A stretch of 64,000 nucleotides of DNA from Alphaproteobacteria bacterium UBA1301 (GTDB lineage Bacteria; Pseudomonadota; Alphaproteobacteria; Micropepsales; Micropepsaceae). Each line of letters starts with the position of its first letter. Within the stretch, counting starts at the first letter, position 1. Positions 38,660 through 47,282 of this stretch are shown here, piece after piece. The notes below the pieces were generated by a model that saw nothing but the letters and a program-made list of their open reading frames with translations, did no database searches and had not been told where the DNA came from. The translations under genes were made by a program, and so were the position numbers. Location: the NCBI GenBank assembly GCA_002307725.1, contig DBUB01000012.1, positions 19,703 to 83,702 on the forward strand, read 5' to 3'.

Positions 38660-39544
38660 GTGCATGAGAACGTGATCATCGTTCCCATCTATTCTGGGCA
38701 TATGGAGAGGATGATCGAGTTCCTGGGGAATGTCGCCGGGCGACTCGCCGGGACAACTCTTGTTTTTTGCGCCTCGAATGCTTGGGAGGCGAAAATGTTC
38801 CGCGGTCTGTCATCGCTGTTCGGCGATTCCATTGTTGTCCTTGATGCCGAAGCGCTGGCAAGCACGCTCTCCCCAGATGCGGTCCACCGTCTGCTTCACG
38901 ACATCGACCACTGCACCATTCCGCTGAAGAAGTATTTGGCGTTGCGGCACTGCTTCGAAAACGGCGCGAAGAGTGCTGCTGTCCTGGATTCCGACACCGT
39001 GTTTCTGCCGCGGTTCGATGCGACGAAGTTCTTCGCGGTGCTGGACCACAATTACTATCTCGGGCTTGCCCTCGGCGGGCGGGTGGATGGTCAAATGGGT
39101 CCGGCTATTGTGAAGGCCTGCCATGCGTTTCTTTGGCCGGGCCAGCCGCAACAGCCCGCAATCGACGCCAATTGGTATGGCTGGTTCTTCGATGTGCCCT
39201 ACTATAAGGCCGTGGATTTTATGGGCATGCTGTCCTATTTGACGAAGGTCTATTCCGACGGCTGGTGGAATCATTACGGCTGGTTTGCCTTCGACCACAT
39301 GGTCTACACCTATTACCGCGTCGGCGTTGGGGAAGCTGATCTCGCCATTTATTCAGACGTTTGCGAGGTGATACCGGAGTTTCTGATGCCACCCCAATTG
39401 CGCGCGGTCTGGTCGAAATACGATCAGTATCCAGCATGGATTTCATACCCGATGGTGGCTCAGGACCCGGCACTTGTGGCTGATAACCCGAATGCGATGC
39501 TGATTTGTCATACCGATCGCTGCAAATTCGCCAGCGGAGCGTAA
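38660..39544 (+). CDS. Uncharacterised protein, glycosyltransferase-like (DxD motif)
   Basis: 294 residues from GTG 38660 after GGAGGG. The N-terminal part (VIIVPIYSGHMERMIEFL, TTLVFCASNAWEAKMFRGL) has the alternating strands and helices of a nucleotide-binding fold, and VLDSDTVFLPRFD in the middle looks like the DxD motif of GT-A glycosyltransferases. The aromatic-rich C-terminal half (YGWFFDVPYY, WWNHYGWFAFDHMVYTYY) is unusual. I do not know the family and the assignment is only by motif. GC seems slightly lower than in neighbours. Confidence 0.55.
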   Translation: MHENVIIVPIYSGHMERMIEFLGNVAGRLAGTTLVFCASNAWEAKMFRGLSSLFGDSIVVLDAEALASTLSPDAVHRLLHDIDHCTIPLKKYLALRHCFENGAKSAAVLDSDTVFLPRFDATKFFAVLDHNYYLGLALGGRVDGQMGPAIVKACHAFLWPGQPQQPAIDANWYGWFFDVPYYKAVDFMGMLSYLTKVYSDGWWNHYGWFAFDHMVYTYYRVGVGEADLAIYSDVCEVIPEFLMPPQLRAVWSKYDQYPAWISYPMVAQDPALVADNPNAMLICHTDRCKFASGA

Positions 39545-39579
39545 ACGCGTTAGCTTCGGAGGTCCTACGGATTAGCTTT

Positions 39580-40314
39580 ATGCAGCTTCATTTGTCGTCC
39601 TGGCCGGAAGTAGAGGCCTACCTCACCCGATCGAAAGCCATCCTGATCCCGATCGGCTCGACTGAGCAGCACGGGCCCACCGGCCTGCTCGGTACCGACG
39701 CGCTGTGTGCCGAATTTCTGGCGCGCCGGGCGGGCGACGAGGCCGGATTTCTGGTCGGCCCGATCTTCAATGTCGGCCAAGCCCAGCATCACATGGGCTT
39801 TCCCGGCACCTTGACCTTGCGCCCCTCGACTATGATCGCGGCGATGACCGATTGGGCCAACTCGCTGCGCCGGCACGGCTTCGAACGGATTTATTGGCTG
39901 AACGGCCACGGCGGCAACAACGGCACGATTCAAGCGGCCATCACCGCGATCTATCACGACACCACCTTCGCCGAGGCCAAAGCCTTGCGCTGTCTGAGCC
40001 GCAACTGGTGGGAGCTGGCGGGCGTTGCCGAGCTGATCCGCGAGCTGTTTCCGGTCGGCGAGGGCAGTCACGCGACGCCGTCGGAAATCTCCATTACCAG
40101 CTACGCTTTCCCGGAGGCGATCAAGCGTACCGATCTGATACCGAAGATTGCGCCGGTCGGGCCCGTGTTCGACGCCAAAGACTTCCGCGGCCGCTTCCCC
40201 GATGGCCGCATCGGCTCCGACCCGACCCAAGCCAACGCGAGCGCCGGCGAGAAGCTGGTCAAGACGGCCGTCAAAGCCCTGATCGCTGAGTTTGGCGCAT
40301 TCGCGAAGGCTTAA
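39580..40314 (+). CDS. Creatininase family amidohydrolase
   Basis: 244 residues. The motifs LIPIGSTEQHGPTGLLGTDA, WLNGHGGNNG and GEGSHATPSEISIT correspond to the metal-binding and catalytic residues of the creatininase family (creatinine amidohydrolase, formamide hydrolases such as MftE and ArfB). The family is broad, so the substrate is not predicted. A good GGAGG occurs unusually far (15-20 bases) before ATG 39580; no better in-frame ATG is present. The stop codon shares TTAA with the convergent membrane-protein gene. Confidence 0.85.
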   Translation: MQLHLSSWPEVEAYLTRSKAILIPIGSTEQHGPTGLLGTDALCAEFLARRAGDEAGFLVGPIFNVGQAQHHMGFPGTLTLRPSTMIAAMTDWANSLRRHGFERIYWLNGHGGNNGTIQAAITAIYHDTTFAEAKALRCLSRNWWELAGVAELIRELFPVGEGSHATPSEISITSYAFPEAIKRTDLIPKIAPVGPVFDAKDFRGRFPDGRIGSDPTQANASAGEKLVKTAVKALIAEFGAFAKA

Positions 40315-41060
40315 GCCGTCTTCGCGATTCCCGCCGCGCGCATCGCCAGTGTCGCGTAGATGCACAGGAATACCGCCGGCACTGCCAGCCAATGGCCGTA
40401 GCAATAGGTCTCGCGCAGGACTTCGGCGCCGATCACAAGCGCGACCGCGGTGCCGAGGGTGTAGAACCAGTCATGCCCCGGCATGTCCCGCCGCCAGATC
40501 CACAGCGGCGCCGGCAGCTCCGACTTGCGCAGGATGAAGAACGACACTACCGCCAGCACCACCGATCCGGCCGCGGCGAAACAGGCCATCACCACGATCA
40601 TCGTGATCTGGCTGTTGGACCAGGGCGGAAACTCGAACCGGTTGAAGCCTTCCACCAGCGCCAGCACGGCACTCAGCCAATAGACGAACCAGCCGATGAT
40701 CCCGAGGGCATAGATCAGCCACGGCCGTTTTGGCGTCTTCAGCGCCGCGACATCGCCCATGGTGTCGACCCGTAGCAGCAACAGCGCGGCCACCAGACTC
40801 AGCGCAAACGTGATCAGCGCCGCCCCGGCGTCGTGATAGGGCCATTTGTCGGTGCGCAGCCGGTTGATGGCGTGGACCCAGCGCCGGTTATAGGCGTCCA
40901 CCGCCGGGCCGCTTTCTTCCATCGGCGGGTCCCAGGTCTGCACCTGTTGGAACTTGGCGTCGTCGGTCCACTCCGGCATTTGGGCGCTTTGTGAGAGCAG
41001 CGAGGCGCCCGCCGCGATCAGGGCCAGGGCGAACAGGAACAAGACATTGCGCAGCGACAT
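40311..41060 (-). CDS. Six- to seven-span membrane protein, unknown function
   Basis: 249 residues. An N-terminal helix (NVLFLFALALIAAGASLLSQ) is followed by a periplasmic loop with many aromatic and charged residues, then pairs of spans at roughly residues 78-97, 113-140, 150-178, 200-217 and 225-245. There is no motif I recognise. No clear ribosome site precedes ATG 41060, so an earlier start about 33 codons upstream (MASRSTVSF) cannot be excluded. It is located between a creatininase-family gene and the thiC riboswitch on the other strand. Confidence 0.6.
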   Translation of the reverse strand: MSLRNVLFLFALALIAAGASLLSQSAQMPEWTDDAKFQQVQTWDPPMEESGPAVDAYNRRWVHAINRLRTDKWPYHDAGAALITFALSLVAALLLLRVDTMGDVAALKTPKRPWLIYALGIIGWFVYWLSAVLALVEGFNRFEFPPWSNSQITMIVVMACFAAAGSVVLAVVSFFILRKSELPAPLWIWRRDMPGHDWFYTLGTAVALVIGAEVLRETYCYGHWLAVPAVFLCIYATLAMRAAGIAKTA

Positions 41061-41210
41061 GGGAGGGCTCGCGGGGGACTCAAGGAATACGTGTGTCTTA
41101 GCGCTCTTTCCGTTTGGGAAATAGAACGCAAAAGACACAGTTGAGCGGCTTGCCATGTGTTCTTGTCCGGTGGCGCGGGTTCGATGTTTCGGCCGCCCGC
41201 CGCTGGCGCC

Positions 41211-41239
41211 TTGACTTAAGCTCCCGACCCGGATGAATT
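41211..41239 (+). promoter_or_regulatory. Candidate promoter of thiC
   Basis: TTGACT at 41211 is separated by 17 bases from TGAATT at 41234, a fair sigma-70 type match. Transcription would start a few bases before the riboswitch aptamer. Confidence 0.5.
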
Positions 41240-41250
41240 GTCGAAACATC

Positions 41251-41345
41251 CCAGGGGCGTCCGGTGTCGCGCAAGCGAAGCGGGACTGAGATCGCACTTC
41301 CGCGTGTCCCTTAGAACCTGATCCGGTCCATACCGGCGTAGGGAG
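41251..41345 (+). ncRNA. TPP riboswitch (THI element)
   Basis: The stretch carries the conserved parts of the thiamine-pyrophosphate aptamer: GGGGCGTCCGG at the 5' side, the GGGACTGAGATCG core, and the 3' part CCCTTAGAACCTGATCCGG, TCCATACCGGCGTAGGG. Pairing of GGGG/CCC-type end sequences closes the aptamer. The ribosome site GGAGAGG of thiC begins at its very end, 7-12 bases before the ATG, so binding of TPP probably hides the ribosome site. Confidence 0.96.
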
Positions 41346-41351
41346 AGGCAA

Positions 41352-43166
41352 ATGAACCAGCCCATCCGCAATCCGCACGTTACCGTCACCCGTGGGCCGC
41401 TTCCCGGTTCGCACAAACTGGTGCTGAACGGTGTGCCGTTCCGCGAAGTGCCGCTGTCGGGCGGTGAGCCGCCGGTGCGTCTCTACGATACTTCGGGGCC
41501 GTACACCGATCCGACCGCCACCATCGACATCAACAAAGGCGTCGCGCCCTTGCGCCGCGAATGGATTTTGGCCCGCGGCGACGTGGAGGAATATGTCGAG
41601 CGCGACCGCAAGCCGGAAGACGATGGCCTGAAAGACGGCGAGCTGCTCGCGGTGCCGCAATTCGACCGCGCCGGTCTGAAGCCGCTCCGTGCCAAGGCGG
41701 GCAAGAACGTCACCCAGCTTCACTATGCCCGCCAAGGCATCATCACCGAAGAGATGAAATTCATCGCCGCGCGCGAGAATCTTGGCGTGTCGGCGCTGGC
41801 CGATGGCCATTCCTTTGGCGCCAACATCCCGCGTTTCATCACACCCGAATTCGTCCGCAACGAGATCGCCCGCGGCCGCGCCATCATCCCCAACAACATC
41901 AATCACCCCGAAACCGAGCCGATGATCATCGGGCGGAACTTCCTTACCAAGATTAATGCCAATATCGGCAATTCCATCGTCACCTCGGGCGTCGCCGAAG
42001 AGGTGGAAAAGATGGTGTGGTCGATCCGCTGGGGCGCCGACACCGTGATGGACCTTTCCACCGGCCGTCATATCCACACCATCCGCGAATGGATCATCCG
42101 CAACAGCCCGGTGCCGATCGGCACGGTGCCGATTTATCAAGCGCTGGAAAAGTGCGGCGGCATCGCCGAGGAGCTGACCTGGGAGCTATATCGCGACACG
42201 CTGATCGAACAATGCGAGCAGGGCGTCGATTATTTCACGGTCCATGCCGGTTTGCGCTTGGCGCATATTCCGCTCACTGCCGATCGGGTCACCGGCATTG
42301 TTTCGCGTGGCGGTTCGATTTTGGCCAAGTGGTGCCTAGCGCATCACCAGGAGAATTTCCTTTACACGCATTTCGAAGAGATTTGCGAACTCCTCAAGCA
42401 ATACGACGTCGGCTTCTCGCTCGGTGACGGTTTGCGTCCCGGGTCCACCGCCGATGCCAATGACGCGGCGCAATTTGCCGAACTCGACACCCTGGGCGAA
42501 CTCAACAAAATCGCTCAGGCGCACGACGTCCAGGTGATGATCGAAGGCCCCGGTCATGTGCCGATGCACAAGATCAAGGAAAACATGGACCGCCAACTCG
42601 CGGCTTGCGACGAGGCGCCGTTCTATACCTTAGGGCCACTGACCACCGATGTCGCGCCGGGCTACGACCACATCACCAGCGCCATCGGCGCGGCAATGAT
42701 CGGCTGGTTCGGCACGGCGATGCTTTGCTACGTCACGCCCAAGGAGCATCTGGGATTGCCGGATCGCGATGACGTCAAAGCGGGCGTGATCGCCTATCGG
42801 ATCGCCGCCCATGCCGCCGACCTCGCCAAAGGCCATCCCGCCGCGCGCCTCTGGGACGATGCCATGAGCAAAGCGCGCTTCGAGTTCCGCTGGCGCGATC
42901 AGTTTGCGCTGGCGCTCGATCCCGAAACCGCGGCAGCCTTCCACGACGAAACCCTGCCGGCCGAAGGCTCCAAGATCGCCCATTTCTGCTCGATGTGCGG
43001 CCCGAAATTCTGCTCGATGAAAATCAGCCAAGAAGTGCGCGACGCCGCTCGCGGCACCAACGACACGCTTTCCACTGCCGAAATCCGCGCCGCGATGGAA
43101 AAAAAGTCCGAAGAATTCAAAGCCCACGGTAGCGAGATTTATTGGACGAAACCGGCGGCGGAGTAG
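41352..43166 (+). CDS. thiC: Phosphomethylpyrimidine synthase
   Basis: 604 residues, full length. It carries EEYVERDRKPEDDG, the active-site segments MDLSTGRHIHTIREWIIRNSPVPIGTVPIYQAL and SRGGSILAKWCL, and the C-terminal [4Fe-4S]-binding CSMCGPKFCSMKI motif of ThiC. This radical SAM enzyme turns aminoimidazole ribotide into the pyrimidine half of thiamine. A TPP riboswitch directly upstream controls it. No other thiamine gene is adjacent. Confidence 0.97.
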   Translation: MNQPIRNPHVTVTRGPLPGSHKLVLNGVPFREVPLSGGEPPVRLYDTSGPYTDPTATIDINKGVAPLRREWILARGDVEEYVERDRKPEDDGLKDGELLAVPQFDRAGLKPLRAKAGKNVTQLHYARQGIITEEMKFIAARENLGVSALADGHSFGANIPRFITPEFVRNEIARGRAIIPNNINHPETEPMIIGRNFLTKINANIGNSIVTSGVAEEVEKMVWSIRWGADTVMDLSTGRHIHTIREWIIRNSPVPIGTVPIYQALEKCGGIAEELTWELYRDTLIEQCEQGVDYFTVHAGLRLAHIPLTADRVTGIVSRGGSILAKWCLAHHQENFLYTHFEEICELLKQYDVGFSLGDGLRPGSTADANDAAQFAELDTLGELNKIAQAHDVQVMIEGPGHVPMHKIKENMDRQLAACDEAPFYTLGPLTTDVAPGYDHITSAIGAAMIGWFGTAMLCYVTPKEHLGLPDRDDVKAGVIAYRIAAHAADLAKGHPAARLWDDAMSKARFEFRWRDQFALALDPETAAAFHDETLPAEGSKIAHFCSMCGPKFCSMKISQEVRDAARGTNDTLSTAEIRAAMEKKSEEFKAHGSEIYWTKPAAE

Positions 43167-43222
43167 GTTTCAACTGTTCTAGAAAAGGTGTACATGCTTT
43201 TCGATTTGGTTTGGGGGCACGT

Positions 43223-43927
43223 ATGGCTACGTTGGTTGCCGATTGTCCGCGCTGCGGCTCAAAGAGCATTACGTTCGATATAAAGGACGCACTAGTTTAC
43301 GGGTCAGAATATGACTGGCAAATGTTGCTGGAGATGCCGTGTATATGCCGAGCTTGCCATCGCTTCACGGTGTTTTTTACGAAACAAGAGCAATACGAGC
43401 ACAGAGACTTATTCCGGGATCCGAAATTTCTATTGAAAGGCGATGTGAACGGGAACGACTACGTTAGAGTGGAAGGATTTGTTAGCACAAAGGACCGAGC
43501 TGCGGTTAGCCCTCCTGAACATCTTCCACCTGAGATAGCTGCGGCTTTTGCGGAGGGCTCTCGTTGTCTTTCAGTTAGTTGTCCCAATGCTGCGGGAGCT
43601 ATGTTTCGCACATGCATAGATTTGGCAACACGAAGCAGACTTCCGGAAGGTGAAAGCGAAGGACTTACGTCTAAGGTGAGACGTGATTTGGGTCTGAGAT
43701 TGCCTTGGTTGTTTGCCCAAAACATTTTGCCGAAAGATTTGGAGGCACTTTCGAGGTGTATTAGAGAAGACGGAAATGACGGGGCTCACGCTGCCAGCCT
43801 CACTCAAGAAGACGCAGAAGACTTGATCGAATTCACGCAAGCGCTGCTTGAGCGGCTATACACTGAACCGGCTCGCCTGAAAATTGCTGAGGCTCGTCGC
43901 GATGCGCGGAGGCAACCAAAGGCATAG
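43223..43927 (+). CDS. DUF4145 domain protein, probably acquired
   Basis: 234 residues from ATG 43223 after GGGGG. Two cysteine pairs at the N-terminus (CPRCG and CICRACH) suggest a small zinc ribbon. The C-terminal half, CLSVSCPNAAGAMFRTCIDLATR and then a helical region with DGNDGAHAA, is DUF4145, often found in or beside restriction and other defence proteins. Its DNA is clearly poorer in GC and uses codons unlike thiC and other neighbours, so recent transfer is likely. No nuclease or restriction gene is next to it. Confidence 0.8.
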   Translation: MATLVADCPRCGSKSITFDIKDALVYGSEYDWQMLLEMPCICRACHRFTVFFTKQEQYEHRDLFRDPKFLLKGDVNGNDYVRVEGFVSTKDRAAVSPPEHLPPEIAAAFAEGSRCLSVSCPNAAGAMFRTCIDLATRSRLPEGESEGLTSKVRRDLGLRLPWLFAQNILPKDLEALSRCIREDGNDGAHAASLTQEDAEDLIEFTQALLERLYTEPARLKIAEARRDARRQPKA

Positions 43928-43960
43928 GGCTTATTTTAGTCGTGAGCTTTTTCCGGATTA

Positions 43961-44377
43961 TCACGAGCGTGGGCCTATGGATTTTTTTGCGTGCGACTCT
44001 CTGGATAATGCCAGATACGCAATCGCGCCTGACCGGCTAAGCGATAACTCTTTCGCCGTCCGATCCAGCGCTTCCAGTGCCGCGCCGGGCAGGGAGATGT
44101 TGACCCGCGCTGGTTCGTCGGACATTTCCACTGGGATCAGCAGGCGCACTTTTTCTTTCACGCCTTTTTCGGCTGGGATTGCATCCGGGCTGCGCGGTTC
44201 TGCGATTTCATCGCCATATTCGCGCGCCAGCGCCACATGCGCTTGGGCCGCTGAATAGGCGTTAGCGGCGGCGGCCTCCACACTTTTGCCGAAGCTGGTG
44301 CTGCCGGGCAGGTCGGGGAAGAAGACGCCGAACCCGTCCTTCGCCTTTTCGATGATCGCCGTATAGAACCGCTGCAT
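43961..44377 (-). CDS. HicB-family antitoxin without HicA partner
   Basis: 138 residues. The N-terminal half (FYTAIIEKAKDGFGVFFPDLPGSTSFGKSVEAAAANA) is the partly degraded RNase H-like fold of HicB antitoxins, and the C-terminal part (ARVNISLPGAALEALDRTAKELSLSRSGAIAYLAL) is a ribbon-helix-helix DNA-binding domain. HicB normally neutralises the mRNA interferase HicA, a 60-residue protein encoded beside it. There is no room for one here, as neighbours on both sides start within 35 bases. It may therefore regulate something else or act on a distant toxin. Confidence 0.82.
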   Translation of the reverse strand: MQRFYTAIIEKAKDGFGVFFPDLPGSTSFGKSVEAAAANAYSAAQAHVALAREYGDEIAEPRSPDAIPAEKGVKEKVRLLIPVEMSDEPARVNISLPGAALEALDRTAKELSLSRSGAIAYLALSRESHAKKSIGPRS

Positions 44378-44407
44378 ACGCCTACCTCATGATGCGGCGT
44401 CGCGTGA

Positions 44408-44854
44408 TCAGCAATTGTTGCTGGCGTCGTAGCCGAGCGGCACCGGGCGCATCTGCAGTGCTTTGGCCCAGGCACTGAGGGGCTCGGCTTTGCCCTTCGA
44501 GATCACCCAGAACGCCTCGACGTTCTTCTGCGGCGGATTTGGCTTCAAGCCGGCCGGGCCGGGCTGCGGTGGCGCCGGCGGCACGTCGAACACCAGCTTG
44601 AGCACGGTATCGCCCGGCTTGGCGCCGTAGTCCGGCCACGCCACGGGGCGGGTTTCGATCCACGAGGTTTCGGGGTGGACAATCATCTTGCAGGCTACCA
44701 TTCGCTTCTTGAGCGAAATACCCGCGGCGGTCTGGATGCCGTCGACAGCCTTGGCGACTTGTTTCCAGTCGGTGACAGGCGCGGCGCCGCTGGGGCAGGC
44801 CAAAGGGGCGACGAGAGCGGCGGCGAGGAGGGCGGCGCTTGCAGTTCGGAGCAT
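44408..44854 (-). CDS. Exported protein of unknown function
   Basis: 148 residues from ATG 44854 after AAAGG. The signal peptide (ASAALLAAALVAPLACPSGAAP) may end in a lipobox-like LAC. The mature part contains KKRMVACKMIVHPETSWIETRPVAWPDY and a proline-rich PPAPPQPGPAGLKPNPPQ linker before VEAFWVISKGKAEPLSAW. I cannot assign a family. It starts a group of small exported proteins (44.4-47.7 kb). Confidence 0.65.
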   Translation of the reverse strand: MLRTASAALLAAALVAPLACPSGAAPVTDWKQVAKAVDGIQTAAGISLKKRMVACKMIVHPETSWIETRPVAWPDYGAKPGDTVLKLVFDVPPAPPQPGPAGLKPNPPQKNVEAFWVISKGKAEPLSAWAKALQMRPVPLGYDASNNC

Positions 44855-44974
44855 GGGGGAAACCTTTGAAATGCGACTCCACAATAACACGCGCGAATGC
44901 GCCGGAAGGCAAGATCGGCGTTCATGGCGAGTTCAGACGGTAAGTTGTAGGATGGTGAACAATGGAGGCGCCCC

Positions 44975-45364
44975 ATGACTCGCAAAAACATCGCTGTTTT
45001 TACCTCCGCCATGATCACGCTGTTCGCCGTGTTGGCCGGTAACGCGGTGGCGGCCGACCCGCCCGCCACGTCGCCCGCTAGGCCATCGTGCATCGATACC
45101 AAGCAGAGCTATGTGGCGCGGCCGCTCTCGGCCAACCAGATATGGGTTCAGAATTCGCTCGGCACGAAGAAGCCGCCGGTGCGGGTCACGACGAGTTGCT
45201 ATCACCTGCAGTCGGCGGACGGTTTCGGCCTCTCGGCACAGTTCACCTGCCTTGCGCAGGGCGACACGGTTTCTGCCAACATACTGGGCGACCGCGAGGG
45301 CTGCATCGTTACCAAGGTGCAAGTCTACGTCCCGCAAGACGGCGATTTGCCGGAGAAGAAATAG
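44975..45364 (+). CDS. Exported DUF6491-like protein
   Basis: 129 residues with a signal peptide (AVFTSAMITLFAVLAGNAVAA). The mature domain has two cysteine pairs and ends in TCLAQGDTVSANILGDREGCIVTKVQVY. This fits the pattern of DUF6491 proteins and of the protein at 47283 (TCVDRGDRLVL, DTCWVSKVQLY), so the two are likely paralogs. Their role is unknown. Its stop is directly followed by the stop of the convergent gene. Confidence 0.65.
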   Translation: MTRKNIAVFTSAMITLFAVLAGNAVAADPPATSPARPSCIDTKQSYVARPLSANQIWVQNSLGTKKPPVRVTTSCYHLQSADGFGLSAQFTCLAQGDTVSANILGDREGCIVTKVQVYVPQDGDLPEKK

Positions 45365-46150
45365 TCACTTCACCTGCTTGCAGATTTGCGTTTTCCGGTT
45401 CACGACCAGCCCCAGCCAGAAGGCGCGCGGGGTGCAGAACTGGGTGCTGCGGCAGTCGTCGTTTTCCTGGCTGGAATCGCCGATGCGAGTGATGAGGTAA
45501 TCGCCCGCCGCGAACAGGCGCACGCTACAGTGATGTTCGCTGCTGGACCGATCGCCACGCGCCCGCAACAAAATCCCCACCGTCGCCGGGACCTGCTTCA
45601 GGTCAGATAAACCAAGCTGGCAGCTTTGGGTCTCACCGCCTTGCATCCTTTCGACGAGGCTGAGGCTCAGCGCTTTGACCCGTCCGGCTTTCAGCGTGAG
45701 ATCGAGGCTCTGTTTGGTACGGGTGCCGAAGTCGGCATCCTTGGCGCGGACAGCGCAGTGCAGCCGCCCGTCGGCATTTTTCAGCGTGCCGCGCACGTCG
45801 TCGAAAGCGATGGTGGACGGGCGTTTGCCGGCGGCGTTGGTCCAGGTGCCGGTCCAATGGCCGTTCTTGATGCGGCCCTTGAAGCTGCCGGTGCGGCTGT
45901 TGGTAGAGGCGGTATATTCCTGAATATCGAACAGGCCGTTCGGTAAAAGCTTGCCGTCAAGGCGGATCTGCTTGCCGGCTTTCAGATAGAAATACCAGCC
46001 CGACACCGTATCGCCGGTGCGGTCGAGGTCGAGAAAGACCGGCGCCTTGCCGATGGTTCCCGACAGCAGGATCGGCTGCGCGCTCACCCCTCCTGCAAAC
46101 CACAGGGCTGCGAACCACAGCGCCGCCGCCACAAACCAGCCTGCGCGCAT
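45365..46150 (-). CDS. Exported protein of unknown function, beta-rich
   Basis: 261 residues. The signal peptide (AALWFAALWFAGGVSAQP) precedes LSGTIGKAPVFLDLDRTGDTVSGWYFYLKAGKQIRLDG and FKGRIKNGHWTGTWTNAAGKRPSTIAF, which alternate short strands with glycine turns as in a small beta-barrel or lipocalin-like fold. The C-terminal part has several cysteines (CSVRLFAAGDYLITRIG and CRSTQFC). I recognise no family. Confidence 0.65.
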   Translation of the reverse strand: MRAGWFVAAALWFAALWFAGGVSAQPILLSGTIGKAPVFLDLDRTGDTVSGWYFYLKAGKQIRLDGKLLPNGLFDIQEYTASTNSRTGSFKGRIKNGHWTGTWTNAAGKRPSTIAFDDVRGTLKNADGRLHCAVRAKDADFGTRTKQSLDLTLKAGRVKALSLSLVERMQGGETQSCQLGLSDLKQVPATVGILLRARGDRSSSEHHCSVRLFAAGDYLITRIGDSSQENDDCRSTQFCTPRAFWLGLVVNRKTQICKQVK

Positions 46151-46159
46151 GGGGTCTGC

Positions 46160-46420
46160 CTATCTTAAGGTGTGCTTCCCGGTTATGGCCCGCCACACCA
46201 AGAGGACCACAATCGCGCCGATCACCGACACGAACAGCGACCAGAAAAAGCCGTAAGGACCCTGGTCGCCGAGGAAACGGAAAATCGCTCCGCCGACCAC
46301 CGCGCCGACGATGCCGAGCACGACGTTGATGATGCAGCCCTGGCCATGGGCATCAACGATCTTCGAGGCGATGAACCCGGCGATCAGACCGAAGAACATC
46401 CAGCCGAGGATATGGAACAT
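46160..46420 (-). CDS. GlsB/YeaQ/YmgE family stress membrane protein
   Basis: 86 residues with three membrane helices, and the glycine-rich motifs GWMFFGLIAGFIASKI and VLGIVGAVVGGAIFRFLG typical of transglycosylase-associated (GlsB) proteins. They are small membrane proteins induced by stress, with unknown biochemical role. It lies nine bases downstream of the DUF1003 gene's 3' side and in the same direction as its neighbours. Confidence 0.88.
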   Translation of the reverse strand: MFHILGWMFFGLIAGFIASKIVDAHGQGCIINVVLGIVGAVVGGAIFRFLGDQGPYGFFWSLFVSVIGAIVVLLVWRAITGKHTLR

Positions 46421-46450
46421 GCGTGCAACCCCTTTTGAGAAACAAATTAT

Positions 46451-47152
46451 CTAGCTTTTGGTGCGGCTGGCCAAGTCCTCAATCATTTCGGTTTGCATGC
46501 GCTGGATTTCCAGCAGGCGTTGCCACTGGTGGTGCAGGAGCTGGTCCATTTTCTCCGACAGCACCCGGACCTCGATCTCGGCCTTGAGGTTGACCTGATA
46601 ATCGTTCTCCGCCCGCATCCGGTCGCGGGTTTCCTGGCGGTTCTGGCTCATCATGATGATCGGCGCCTGGATGGCCGCCAGCATCGACAGAATGAGGTTG
46701 AACAGGATGAAGGGGAAAGGATCGAACGGCCGCCACAACAACGAGATGGAGTTGATGAGAATCCAGACCGCCATCACGCTGAAGAAGATGAAAATGAACT
46801 TCCACGAGCCGCCGAACGAGGCCACCTTGTCGGCAACTTTGGCGCCTGTGGTCTGGTTGGTCTCGAATTCCTTGTTGAGGTTGTCGGTGACGATCTGGTT
46901 CTGGCGGATGCTCTCTACCACTTCGGCTTCGAGCGCCGACATCTCGCCGCTGTCCTTCTGCACTTGCTCCATGACGTATTCGGTGCGGAAGGTGTTGTGA
47001 CAAGCAGCGCAGATAGAGTCGTTCAACGTCCAGTTGGGGTGTTTTCTGCGGATCAGAGCGTCGATCGCTGGGCGAACCAGGATGCCGGGCGTGGTTTCCG
47101 CCGCGGGTTTGGTCTGTCCGCAGATGGCGCATTGAACGGGGGGCTGGGCCAT
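46451..47152 (-). CDS. DUF1003 membrane protein with N-terminal zinc ribbon
   Basis: 233 residues. A zinc-ribbon-like CAICG near residue 8 pairs with CAACH near residue 48. The second half contains VADKVASFGGSWKFIFIFFSVMAVWILINSISLLWRPFDPFPFILFNLILSMLAAIQAPIIMMSQNRQ, which is the DUF1003 signature with two membrane helices. A helical tail follows. It could sense or support the membrane under stress, alongside the GlsB-like neighbour downstream, but this is inference. Confidence 0.88.
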   Translation of the reverse strand: MAQPPVQCAICGQTKPAAETTPGILVRPAIDALIRRKHPNWTLNDSICAACHNTFRTEYVMEQVQKDSGEMSALEAEVVESIRQNQIVTDNLNKEFETNQTTGAKVADKVASFGGSWKFIFIFFSVMAVWILINSISLLWRPFDPFPFILFNLILSMLAAIQAPIIMMSQNRQETRDRMRAENDYQVNLKAEIEVRVLSEKMDQLLHHQWQRLLEIQRMQTEMIEDLASRTKS

Positions 47153-47282
47153 GACGCGTCCTCAAAGATGAATTTTGTGAAATGCGTATCGAAGTATCGC
47201 GGCCGGCGGGTAGTTCATATGCCGTTCATCCGCATTTTGATCTTATAGAATACCGGATCGGTTCTCAGGAGACCTGACAGCC

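Noticed and set aside
40311..42140. A 609-codon minus-strand frame extending into thiC
   Set aside because: Only the C-terminal 249 residues look like a protein; the rest is antisense to the riboswitch and thiC.
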